DNA of 58,672 bases from DAOPZC01 sp035353175 (GTDB lineage: Bacteria; Verrucomicrobiota; Kiritimatiellia; RFP12; UBA1067): NCBI GenBank assembly GCA_035353175.1, contig DAOPZC010000025.1, positions 1-58,672 on the forward strand, given 5' to 3'. The position numbers were made by a program, and so were the translations under genes. Under the pieces are notes generated by a model that searched no databases, was not told the origin of the DNA, and was given only the letters and a program-made list of their open reading frames with translations. Of the stretch, positions 1 through 7,895 are shown in pieces; the first letter of the stretch is position 1, and every line of letters starts with the position of its first letter.

Positions 1-77
1 AACCCGGAATCATTGGCCGATTTGAAAGAACCTTAGTCAAGTGCATAAGCAATTTCGCTTATTAAAAAGTTTTGTCC

Positions 78-109
78 AATTTACACCTAAATGAGTTTGA
101 ATTTACACT
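78..109. repeat. Pair of AATTTACAC direct repeats, 22-bp period
   Basis: AATTTACACC (78-87) and AATTTACACT (100-109) are followed by TA in both copies and lie two helical turns apart in an AT-rich stretch. The spacing would suit a dimeric regulator. No promoter or gene start can be tied to it within the window, so its role is unknown. Confidence 0.4.
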
Positions 110-375
110 TAGGTTTTTGCTCGGGGACTCGTCGTAGATAGCAGATGTAACAAAATGTTGTAACTAGGGTTCCACGCACGGGCATTACTAAACGACTTCG
201 ACACTTTCGGAATGCTATGTTCTTCGACGGCGAATCCAAGGCTGCGCGCTCAGCGCGGCTGAGGTCAACACGCTTTTCCACCGTCGAGGCCGAACCCTCC
301 TCGATCCCCCGTTGGGCTCTCTGATCAAGATACATTAGCACGAAATGCGGCTTGAAATTTGACTCACCTTTCTCT

Positions 376-404
376 TTGTCTCCGGGTGGAATTCATGGTA
401 ATTT
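376..404 (+). promoter_or_regulatory. Predicted promoter of the symporter gene
   Basis: TTGTCT (376-381), a 17-bp spacer and TAATTT (399-404) form a sigma70-like promoter. Transcription would start near 411, leaving about 50 bases of leader before the ATG at 461. Prediction by consensus only. Confidence 0.45.
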
Positions 405-460
405 GAAGCCAGAACTGTGGGTTGGTCAGAAAACGGCCGACTTTGAAAGGATCTGGGGAC

Positions 461-2425
461 ATGTTGAAGATCTCGTTGTTGGATGCCGCGATCATCGTGG
501 TTTTTCTTTTGTCGGTCGTTGTGATCGGGTCGGCGGCGGCGCGACGGTCCAGTAAAAGCGCGTCGGACTTCTTCCTTTCCGGACGGACCATGCCGTGGTG
601 GCTGCTCGGGGTGTCGATGGTGGCCTGCACCTTCTCGTGCGACACGCCGAACCTGGTCACCGACATCGTTCGCACACAGGGCGTCGCCGGCAACTGGGCG
701 TGGTGGGCGTTTCTGCTGACCGGCATGATGACGGTCTTCGTCTACGCGAAGCTGTGGCGCCGATCCGCGCTGAACACGGATCTGGGCTTCTATGAGATTC
801 GGTACAGCGGCAGGCCCGCCGCGGCCTTGCGCGGGTTCCGCGCGCTTTACCTCGGCATTTTCTTCAATGTCATGATCATGGCGACGGTTTCGCTGGCGGC
901 GATCAAGATCGGCCAAGTGATGTTCGGGCTTTCGCCGGTCGCTACGCTTGTTTACGCTTCGGTTGGCGTCGGCATCTACGCCACGCTGGGCGGACTTACC
1001 GGTTCGATCTGGGCTGATTTCTATCAGTACGCGGTGGCGATGGTCGGCGCGATCTTCGCGGCGGTCTATGCGGTCAATTCCCCGGACGTCGGCGGGATAT
1101 CCTCTTTGAAGGAATTGTTTGCGAATGCGGACGTTCAGTCGAAAATGGCGATGTTCCCCACGGGGTCGGGCGGGCTTTCGGCGCTGATGACGGTGCTGAT
1201 ATTACCCATCGCCGTTCAGTGGTGGAACGTGTGGTATCCGGGCGCAGAGCCGGGCGGCGGCGGCTATATCGCCCAGCGGATGCTTTCGGCGAAAGACGAG
1301 AAGAACGCGATCGGTGCGACGCTGCTCTTCAACTTTTTGCATTATGCCATGCGTCCCTGGCCGTGGATCATCGTCGCGCTGGTCTCGCTGGTGCATTTCC
1401 CGATCACGCCGAAGGCGGCGCAAGACTCGGCCAAGGTGTGGCTCGATGCCCACCCCGCGCTCGTTCAGCAATATGCGTTTGCGGGCGCGGCGATGCCAGA
1501 GGCCGACCGCATGCAGGTGCGCCAGGCTAAGGCGGACGCGGCCGGCGTGGGCAGCCTCGCCAAGGCGTTTCCAAAGGTGGACGATCAGTTCTTGCGTAAC
1601 GATATCGCTTATCCCGCGATGATTTCGACCATGCCGAAGGGGTGGTTGGGAATCATTGTGGCGTCGCTCATCGCGGCCTACATGTCCACCATCGCGACGC
1701 ATCTCAACTGGGGGTCGTCATACGTGGTGCAGGACTTCTATACGCGCTTCGTCAACCGCGGCGCCTCGTCCAAACAGGCGGTGGCTGTGGGACGCGTCAC
1801 TATGCTCGCGCTGCTGGTTTTGTCGGGCCTCGTGGCCCTCTGGATGAGGAACGCGAAAGACTCGTTCGACATCCTGCTGCAGATCGGTGCCGGGACGGGG
1901 CTTCTTTACATTCTGCGCTGGTTCTGGTGGCGCATCAACGCCTGGAGCGAGATTTCCGCCATGGTCGTTTCTTTCGCGGTCGCGTGCTTCTTTCAGTGGG
2001 GCGCCGGTCCGCTCGGCATCGACACGGCCATGCGTGGGGCCGGACTGTTCGACATCATGGACTACAGCGCGTGGAAACTGGTGATCGGCATTTTCCTGAC
2101 AACGGCCGGTTGGGTGGCGGTGACCTATTTGACGCCGCCGGAGAAGCAAGAGGTGTTGGCCCAGTTCTGCAGCAGAATCCGGGCGGGCGGTCCGGGCTGG
2201 CGCAAGATCGAGGCGGCTTCGGACATCAAGAACGTGGCGTGCGGTTGGGATGTGCCGATGGGCCTGCTCTGCATGATGGCCGGGTGCTTGGCGGTCTGGG
2301 CCTCACTTTTCGGCGTCGGATTCGTGCTTTACGGGCGCATGGCGTTGGGCGTGACGCTGTGTGCGCTGTCTGTTGTCGCGACGGTCGCCTTGATGCGGCT
2401 GGCGGGCCGGATCCGGTTGAACTGA
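461..2425 (+). CDS. Sodium:solute symporter family (SSS) transporter
   Basis: Predicted inner-membrane sodium-coupled transporter of the solute:sodium symporter family, about 654 residues with 12-14 hydrophobic segments. The N-terminal helix is followed by the typical DFFLSGRTMPWWLLGVSM stretch and a helix 2 containing SCDTPN. An unusual hydrophilic insertion of about 70 residues (roughly 325-395, rich in Ala, Lys and Asp) separates two membrane segments. The ATG at 461 is preferred over an in-frame TTG at 422 because AAGG and GGGG lie just upstream and the protein then begins directly with the first membrane helix. The gene converges on a XylR-type regulator and their stop codons abut (2425/2426), which suggests, without proof, that the regulator controls sugar uptake. 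The substrate cannot be read from the sequence; a sugar or sugar acid is likely. Confidence 0.85.
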   Translation: MLKISLLDAAIIVVFLLSVVVIGSAAARRSSKSASDFFLSGRTMPWWLLGVSMVACTFSCDTPNLVTDIVRTQGVAGNWAWWAFLLTGMMTVFVYAKLWRRSALNTDLGFYEIRYSGRPAAALRGFRALYLGIFFNVMIMATVSLAAIKIGQVMFGLSPVATLVYASVGVGIYATLGGLTGSIWADFYQYAVAMVGAIFAAVYAVNSPDVGGISSLKELFANADVQSKMAMFPTGSGGLSALMTVLILPIAVQWWNVWYPGAEPGGGGYIAQRMLSAKDEKNAIGATLLFNFLHYAMRPWPWIIVALVSLVHFPITPKAAQDSAKVWLDAHPALVQQYAFAGAAMPEADRMQVRQAKADAAGVGSLAKAFPKVDDQFLRNDIAYPAMISTMPKGWLGIIVASLIAAYMSTIATHLNWGSSYVVQDFYTRFVNRGASSKQAVAVGRVTMLALLVLSGLVALWMRNAKDSFDILLQIGAGTGLLYILRWFWWRINAWSEISAMVVSFAVACFFQWGAGPLGIDTAMRGAGLFDIMDYSAWKLVIGIFLTTAGWVAVTYLTPPEKQEVLAQFCSRIRAGGPGWRKIEAASDIKNVACGWDVPMGLLCMMAGCLAVWASLFGVGFVLYGRMALGVTLCALSVVATVALMRLAGRIRLN

Positions 2426-3607
2426 TCAGTGTGCGCCGTTCTTGCGGAATTGGCGCATGGTCTGGCCGGTCAGCTGCTTGAACATGCGTTTCGCGTGCAT
2501 TTCGGTCTGGTAGCCGCACTGCTCGCTAATGAGCCCGATGGGCAAGGCGGTTTCCAGCAGGAAGGTCTTCATGCGGGCGAGCCGTGTCTGCTGGATTTCG
2601 TGGAGGATCGAGTGGCCGACATGCTTGCGGAACAGAAGTTCCGCCATGCGGCGTGATACGCCCATGTGGTGGGCGATGTCCGGCACGCCGATGGCCTCGC
2701 CAGCGTTGAGACGTATAAACTCCAGGCCGCGCAGGAACCGGTGGTCCGAAGAGGTCGCGAACCGGCTCGATTCCCGCACGATGATCTGTTTCACGCCGTA
2801 CAGGACGGTCTGCTGTGTGCGGACGGAGCGCCGCATGAGCTGTTCCATCAGATGAGCCGCCTGATAGCCACCCGCCTCGAAGTCGGGCTGGATGCTGGAG
2901 AGCGTCGGCTTGGTGTTCTCGCAAAAAATCTCTTCGTTGTCTACGCCGAGGATGGCGATGTCGCCTGGCACGTCGAGTCCCGCAAGCTGGCATGTCTCGA
3001 GGACTTGCCTCGCGCGGCCGTCGCGGACCGCGAGAATGGCGGTCTGCTTCGGGAGCGAGAGAAGCCACTGCTTCAGCCGTTTCTGGTCGCGCGCCCAGTC
3101 CGGGCACTCGTGGCTCTGGAGCCCTTTGTAAAACTCGCAGGTTTGTCCGGCTTGTTTGAGGTGTTCGTTGAAAGCACGACCGCGCAGGGTGGACCAGTCC
3201 CAGTCGTGCGCGTCGCCCACAAACCCGAAATGGGTGAATCCCTGCTTGAGGAACATCGCCGCGCCCGCCTGGCCGATGGCGTTGGAGTCACACGTCACGA
3301 AGGACGCGTTGGGCAGACGGTCCGCATACAGCGAGGGCGAATCCATCACGAGGGTCGGCAGTCCTGCGCGTGCGACGGTGCTGATGGACTCCGGCATGCG
3401 GGCAATGATGACGCCGGTCGCCCCCCACGAGCGGAGGTCGCCGAGTTGCTGTTCGCCGATACGGTTTTCGATCAGGTGGATGATCCAGGGCGTGTGGAGG
3501 CGGACATACCGCAAAATGCCCTGAAGCTTGTCGCGTCCGGCTTTTTCGTTGGTGGCCAGGAACAAGACCACCTTGGGCGTTTTTTGAAGGAAACCTTTCA
3601 TGGTCAC
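2426..3607 (-). CDS. XylR-type transcriptional regulator (LacI-like sensor, AraC HTH)
   Basis: Cytoplasmic DNA-binding regulator of 393 residues. Residues ~10-275 form a periplasmic-binding-protein-like sensor as in XylR and LacI regulators, with stretches such as FGFVGDAHDWDWS and DIAILGVDNEEIFCENTKP. The C-terminal ~100 residues hold an AraC-type double helix-turn-helix, including DIAHHMGVSRRMAELLFRKH and ISEQCGYQTEMHAKRMFKQ. E. coli XylR has the same domain order and activates pentose genes. Translation may begin at the GTG at 3607 or the ATG two codons later at 3601. It faces the symporter gene tail to tail and has its own promoter at 3628-3656. The effector is unknown; a monosaccharide is probable. 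Confidence 0.88.
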   Translation of the reverse strand: MTMKGFLQKTPKVVLFLATNEKAGRDKLQGILRYVRLHTPWIIHLIENRIGEQQLGDLRSWGATGVIIARMPESISTVARAGLPTLVMDSPSLYADRLPNASFVTCDSNAIGQAGAAMFLKQGFTHFGFVGDAHDWDWSTLRGRAFNEHLKQAGQTCEFYKGLQSHECPDWARDQKRLKQWLLSLPKQTAILAVRDGRARQVLETCQLAGLDVPGDIAILGVDNEEIFCENTKPTLSSIQPDFEAGGYQAAHLMEQLMRRSVRTQQTVLYGVKQIIVRESSRFATSSDHRFLRGLEFIRLNAGEAIGVPDIAHHMGVSRRMAELLFRKHVGHSILHEIQQTRLARMKTFLLETALPIGLISEQCGYQTEMHAKRMFKQLTGQTMRQFRKNGAH

Positions 3608-3627
3608 ACAGAGAGCTTACGGTCGGA

Positions 3628-3656
3628 ACTGTAGCATACCGGGGTGGATGTCTCAA
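3628..3656 (-). promoter_or_regulatory. Predicted promoter of the XylR-type regulator
   Basis: Read on the minus strand: TTGAGA, a 17-bp spacer, then TACAGT. Transcription would start near 3621, some 14-20 bases before the start codons at 3607 and 3601. Prediction by consensus only. Confidence 0.5.
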
Positions 3657-3769
3657 GCTTCCGAAGAGGCCTGAACCGTTATCGTATTCCGAATCCGCCC
3701 ATAACCGCAATTCTGATTCAATGAGAAAAGTTTAAGATGAGTCGTTCCTGGCCGGCGCGGCGACAGCAA

Positions 3770-3798
3770 TTGAACACCGGGCCTGGCTTTGCTAACAT
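3770..3798 (+). promoter_or_regulatory. Predicted promoter giving a nearly leaderless transcript
   Basis: TTGAAC (3770-3775), a 17-bp spacer and TAACAT (3793-3798). The ATG of the following gene lies only seven bases beyond the -10 element, so transcription would begin at or next to the start codon. No Shine-Dalgarno sequence is visible before that ATG, which is consistent with leaderless translation. Confidence 0.5.
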
Positions 3799-3804
3799 GC
3801 CGGC

Positions 3805-5403
3805 ATGAAGGCTGATGAACAGGGTCGGAGATGGGGGCGGCGGCAGTCGAAAAACGGGGCGGATGTCAAAGGGTGGTGCCTTTCGTCCGCTTTGTTGTGC
3901 CTTTCTGCCGCGGCCTGTTGTGCGCAGGCTGGCGATCAGCCGCAGTGGGGCGAGCGGTTTTCCCGGAATATGGTCTCGCCCGAAACCGGCTTGCCGGAGC
4001 GTTTCGACCTTGCGACCGGGAGGAACGTCAAATGGGTGGTTGAGGTCGGCACGGAAACCCATTCGACGCCGGTTGTCTCCGGCGGCCGGGTGTATATCGG
4101 CACTAACAACGGCAGACCCCGCGACCCGCGCCAGACGGGCGACCGCGGCGTGATGATGTGCTTTGATGAGAAGGCCGGCGCTTTCCTGTGGCAGCTGGTT
4201 GTCCCCAAAATCACGACGAGCGTCTACTGGGACTGGACGGGCTGCGGGATCTGTTCCCCGCCGACGGTTGAAGGCGACCGCGTCTACATGGTCAGCAGCC
4301 GGGGTGAGGTGATGTGCCTGGACGCCGGCGGTATGGCCAATGGCAATGACGGACCGTTCTCGGACGAGGGGCGTCACATGGTCCCGGCGGGCCGAGAGCC
4401 GCTGGCGCCCGGCCAGACCGATGCGGACATTCTCTGGCTGTATGACATGGTCAAGGAGTGCGGCATCCGCCAGCATGACGCGGCGCATTGTTCGATCCTT
4501 CTGGACGGCCGGTTTCTGTATGTCAACACGTCGAACGGCGTGGACGACTCGCACCGGCATATCGCGTCGCCCGACGCGCCCTGCCTGATCGTCATCGAAA
4601 AAACGACCGGCCGTCTCGTGGCGCGGGACGGCGAGCATATCGGGCCGAACATTTTCCATTGCACGTGGTCCTCTCCCGCGTTGGGCGTGGTCAACGGACG
4701 CAAGCTGATTTTCTATGCGGGGCCGAACGGAATCGTGTACGCGTTCGAACCGGTCGTTGAAGTGGCCGATCAGGTGCAGACGCTGAAGAAAGTGTGGTGT
4801 TTCGACTCTGATCCGACTGCGCCGAAGGACAACGTGCACCGCTTCACGGCGAATCGTGCGGAGAGCCCGAGCACGATCCATGCGATGCCGGTCTTTGCCG
4901 ACGGCCGCCTGTATGTGGCGGGCGGAGGCGATATCTGGTGGGGCAAGCGTCAAGCGTGGCTCAAGTGCATTGACGCGACGGGCTCTGGCGACGTCACGGC
5001 GACGGCCGAGAAATGGTCGTACGCCCTGTCGCGCCACAATCTTTCGACGCCCGCGGTCTGGAACGGGCTTGCCTTCGTCGCGGATATCGGGCGTAAGATA
5101 CACTGCGTCGATGTCGCCACAGGTGCGCCGTGCTGGACTCATGACGTGCAGGGCGAGATGTGGTCCTCAACGCTGGTGGCCGACGGCAAGGTCTACGTGG
5201 GCACTCGCCGGGGCGAGTTCATCGTGCTGGCGGCCGGACGGGAGAAGCAGGTTCTCTCCACCTTTCAGATGGACGGCCCTGTCAGCGGCACGCCGGTGGC
5301 CGCGAACGGCACGCTGTACGTTGTGACCCAGAAACGGCTCTACGCGTTTTGTGAACAGGGCCAGACGACCTCTGGCCGAGATCGAAATGATGTCGTATAC
5401 TGA
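3805..5403 (+). CDS. Secreted PQQ-like beta-propeller repeat protein
   Basis: Exported protein of 532 residues. A long basic N-region is followed by a hydrophobic signal core ending near AAACCAQAGDQPQWG. The rest is a chain of WD/PQQ-like blades, each with a pattern such as GGRVYIGTNN, GDRVYMVSSRGEVMCLD, DGRLYVAGGGDIWW, DGKVYVGTRRGEFIVLAAG and NGTLYVVTQKRLYAF. Such propellers in Planctomycetes and Verrucomicrobia usually act as extracellular or periplasmic scaffolds. I see no evidence for PQQ-dependent dehydrogenase activity, as the catalytic domain features are absent. It starts a plus-strand gene run; the pyrophosphatase gene begins ten bases after its stop. The ATG at 3805 is the only start that keeps the signal peptide and it lies directly downstream of a good promoter. 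Confidence 0.82.
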   Translation: MKADEQGRRWGRRQSKNGADVKGWCLSSALLCLSAAACCAQAGDQPQWGERFSRNMVSPETGLPERFDLATGRNVKWVVEVGTETHSTPVVSGGRVYIGTNNGRPRDPRQTGDRGVMMCFDEKAGAFLWQLVVPKITTSVYWDWTGCGICSPPTVEGDRVYMVSSRGEVMCLDAGGMANGNDGPFSDEGRHMVPAGREPLAPGQTDADILWLYDMVKECGIRQHDAAHCSILLDGRFLYVNTSNGVDDSHRHIASPDAPCLIVIEKTTGRLVARDGEHIGPNIFHCTWSSPALGVVNGRKLIFYAGPNGIVYAFEPVVEVADQVQTLKKVWCFDSDPTAPKDNVHRFTANRAESPSTIHAMPVFADGRLYVAGGGDIWWGKRQAWLKCIDATGSGDVTATAEKWSYALSRHNLSTPAVWNGLAFVADIGRKIHCVDVATGAPCWTHDVQGEMWSSTLVADGKVYVGTRRGEFIVLAAGREKQVLSTFQMDGPVSGTPVAANGTLYVVTQKRLYAFCEQGQTTSGRDRNDVVY

Positions 5404-5413
5404 AAAATTATTT

Positions 5414-7081
5414 ATGAATAGAAAGACTTACGTTATCGGACACCGGAATCCCGACACCGATTCGATCGTGTCGGCCATCGCGTACGCGGAACTTAAACGG
5501 CAGATGGGCTTATCCGAGTGTTATCCGGCCCGGGCTGGCAAACTGACGCCGCAAACGGAATACATCCTGACGCGGTTCAACATTTCCGCGCCGGAGTTCA
5601 TTCCCGACCTCGTGCCGAAGGTGGGGTATTTCCTTGCCGACGCGGCGGTCGTTGTAGGCGAGGCGGTCTCGCTTTGGGACGCGCTTGAAAAAATGGAGCG
5701 CGAGAACGTCAACACGCTGCCCGTTGTGGATCAGGAGGGCCGCTACAGGGCCGTTTTGCATCACAATGCATTCGCCTGTAACATGACCAAGAAGATCAAT
5801 CCTCACCGCAAAGCGATCATCCCGACGAGCATCAGCCTGTTGGTGCAGACGCTCAAGGCGCAGCCGATATTGATCTTTGGCGGCGAGGAGGTCGTGAAGT
5901 CCCGCATCCTTGTGGCCGGCTCGTCGTTTGAATCATTCAAGACGCACCTCGAGGCCGAGATCCCTTCAAACGCGCTGGTTTTGACCGGCGACAGAGAGGA
6001 TGTCCAGCGGGCCAGCATTGAATGCGGCGCACGCGCCGTCATCATCACGAACGGGATGCCGCTGGGAAAAGGCCTCCGGGAACTGGCGGAGAAACGGCAC
6101 GTGTCGGTGATGATTTCGCCCTATGACACCTCTTCCACGGCTTTTCTTATTCTTTATTCCACGCCCGTCATGACCATGGCGGACGGGACGGCCAAACCGG
6201 TTAGCGCGGGAAGTTACGTCCGCACCGTGCGCGAACAACTGGCAGTGGCTCCGTCCCGCTGTCTGCCGGTCGTCGACGAAGGCGGTGTCGTCATCGGCGT
6301 GTTCGCCGAGAGCGATTTGATCGCCGAGCCCAACATCGACATCATCATGGTCGATCACAACGAGATGGGACAAGCGGTCGAGGGCCTTGAGAACTATCGC
6401 ATCCTTGAGATCATTGACCATCACCGGCTGGGCAATTTCTCCACGCGTTATCCGATCACGTTCATCAACCGCGTCGTGGGGGCTACCTCGACCATCGTGG
6501 CGGGTATGTACATTGAGCAGAAGGCCGTTTTGACGCGCGGCGTAGCCGCGCTGCTTCTTGCAGGAATCTTGACCGATACGCTGATGCTGCGTTCCGCCAC
6601 GACGACTGACACGGACCGGGAAATGGCGGAGTATCTCGCCGGGCTGGTGGACCTAGACATCGAGCAGTTCGGCCGCGAGATATTCAGCAGCGCCCAGCAG
6701 TTGGCCAATTTGCCGGCCGCGGAAATAATCGGCATGGATTCGAAGGCCTATTCGGCGTGCGGGCAGCGTTTCTCCGTGAGCCAAGTCGAGGTCAACGCGA
6801 CGGACGAGATGATCGGCCACAAGGACGAGATTCTTCAGGCCTTGCATGCTCGGCGCGTGAGCGAAGGCCTGTTCTTTGCGGCGCTGATGATCACGGACAT
6901 AACGGCTTTGAGCTCGTTTCTTTTGGTCGATGGCGATACCGCGTTCATCAGGAAGATCGCTTTTCCGCGGATCGATGACGGCATGTTCCAGTGCCGAGAC
7001 ATCCTTTCGCGCAAGAAACAGCTGATCCCTCTTCTGATTGAGATTATGGAATCGGTCCTCGGCGTGACGGACGGCCGGTGA
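5414..7081 (+). CDS. ppaC: Manganese-dependent inorganic pyrophosphatase with CBS and DRTGG domains
   Basis: Cytosolic family II pyrophosphatase hydrolysing PPi to two phosphates. At 555 residues it is the long regulatory form. The DHH catalytic half opens with YVIGHRNPDTDSIVSA (metal ligands His, Asp, Asp). It is interrupted by a CBS motif (~75-130), a DRTGG-like segment (~140-240) and a second CBS motif (~245-305), then resumes with VDHNEMGQ and IIDHHRLGNF. A DHHA2 domain closes the protein with the RxxG/KK-type end (DILSRKKQL). In this family the CBS/DRTGG insert binds adenine nucleotides and tunes activity. The ATG at 5414 places the family N-terminus two or three residues before the first strand. 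In-frame starts at 5387 and 5390 are possible but overlap the preceding stop. Confidence 0.93.
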   Translation: MNRKTYVIGHRNPDTDSIVSAIAYAELKRQMGLSECYPARAGKLTPQTEYILTRFNISAPEFIPDLVPKVGYFLADAAVVVGEAVSLWDALEKMERENVNTLPVVDQEGRYRAVLHHNAFACNMTKKINPHRKAIIPTSISLLVQTLKAQPILIFGGEEVVKSRILVAGSSFESFKTHLEAEIPSNALVLTGDREDVQRASIECGARAVIITNGMPLGKGLRELAEKRHVSVMISPYDTSSTAFLILYSTPVMTMADGTAKPVSAGSYVRTVREQLAVAPSRCLPVVDEGGVVIGVFAESDLIAEPNIDIIMVDHNEMGQAVEGLENYRILEIIDHHRLGNFSTRYPITFINRVVGATSTIVAGMYIEQKAVLTRGVAALLLAGILTDTLMLRSATTTDTDREMAEYLAGLVDLDIEQFGREIFSSAQQLANLPAAEIIGMDSKAYSACGQRFSVSQVEVNATDEMIGHKDEILQALHARRVSEGLFFAALMITDITALSSFLLVDGDTAFIRKIAFPRIDDGMFQCRDILSRKKQLIPLLIEIMESVLGVTDGR

Positions 7082-7181
7082 GATGATTTCGTGCGAGCCG
7101 CCTTGCTTGGGCATTGCAATATTCCCGACGACTTGCAGGAAAGCGGGACCGCAAAACAACGACCGGAAACAAGGGACATGT

Positions 7182-7865
7182 ATGGGCATGAAATCTGACT
7201 TTCAGTCTGCTCGTCTAGCGGCGTCAGGGATGTTGATGTCGCTGGTCGTTGTGCCCAGTCTATTCGCTTTGGCAGTGGCCTGTTTCCCTGCGGGGCATTG
7301 CGGCGTTTCGGATGGCTATTCGTTCAGCCGACATGTGGTGAGTGATTTGGGGCGTACACGTTTGAGCAACGGTGCGCCGAACGCGGTTTCGTGTCTGTTG
7401 TTTTCTTCGGCGATGGCCGTTGCCGGTTTTTCGTGTGCGCTCTTTTGGCTGTCGCGGCGCGCTTTTCTGAAAGGCGTCTTAGCGCGCCAAGTCGCGTTGT
7501 TTTCCGGGATGTGCATGAGTGTGTCGATGCTGGCCATCGGATTGACGCCGCTCAATCTTGTCCCCAAAATCCACGACCCGATCACCGCTGTGACTGCTGT
7601 CGCCGCGGCCGTTGCGATTTTGTCGGTTTATTCGGACGGTTCCGATTCTCTTGAAAAGCCGCGCGCAAAGAAAATCTGGCTGGTGCTGCTGGCCTTCGTT
7701 TCCGCCGTTTGGAGTGTGTTGGTCGTCTTGCATCACGAACGGCTGTTGGCGTTTCGACCTTGGCTCCCGTTTTGGCAGAAGCTTCTGATCGCCACGTTTG
7801 TCGCTTGGATGTCCGGGCAGACCGTTCTGCTTTTCCGCTTCCGGGAGACGGATTCTGCGATTTGA
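7182..7865 (+). CDS. DUF998-like integral membrane protein
   Basis: Small polytopic membrane protein of 227 residues with about six hydrophobic segments. After the first helix comes the sequence SRHVVSDLGRTRLSNGAPN, which resembles the S-D-L-G...N signature of DUF998 membrane proteins. No enzymatic residues are evident. The ATG at 7182 is chosen because AAGGGA lies six bases upstream; starts further upstream would add a cysteine-rich, non-membrane leader. It precedes the linalool dehydratase-like gene by 30 bases, so the two may be co-transcribed. Family assignment is by motif recall; function unknown. Confidence 0.6.
   Translation: MGMKSDFQSARLAASGMLMSLVVVPSLFALAVACFPAGHCGVSDGYSFSRHVVSDLGRTRLSNGAPNAVSCLLFSSAMAVAGFSCALFWLSRRAFLKGVLARQVALFSGMCMSVSMLAIGLTPLNLVPKIHDPITAVTAVAAAVAILSVYSDGSDSLEKPRAKKIWLVLLAFVSAVWSVLVVLHHERLLAFRPWLPFWQKLLIATFVAWMSGQTVLLFRFRETDSAI
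7293..7310 (+). repeat. 18-bp exact direct repeat, copy 1
   Basis: GGGCATTGCGGCGTTTCG, inside the DUF998-like gene. The identical 18 bases recur at 9452-9469 in the intergenic region before the beta-helix gene. Confidence 0.7.
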
Positions 7866-7895
7866 CGCCGAAGGGCCGTGGACGGAGCACCGCTG

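Larger units (their letters stand above)
1..460. other. Intergenic region without a convincing gene
   Basis: No open frame here resembles a protein I recognise. The first 36 bases could be the tail of an upstream plus-strand gene (reading NPESLADLKEP then TAG), but that is too short to judge. A small hairpin (ATAAGC, 6-nt loop, GCTTAT) lies at 45-62. Two copies of AATTTACAC start at 78 and 100, 22 bp apart. The first ~130 bases are AT-rich compared with the rest of the window. The promoter of the following symporter gene sits at 376-404. Confidence 0.6.

Noticed and set aside
1..341. 84-codon minus-strand frame at 87-341
   Set aside because: No ribosome-binding site, no recognisable domain and a composition that changes abruptly along its length.
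3718..5142. 474-codon minus-strand open frame opposite the PQQ-like propeller gene
   Set aside because: Arg-rich shadow; the plus strand has a signal peptide and regular propeller blades.
3805..5403. PQQ-dependent alcohol or glucose dehydrogenase
   Set aside because: Only propeller repeats are present; the catalytic and cofactor-ligand motifs and the usual length of these enzymes are missing.
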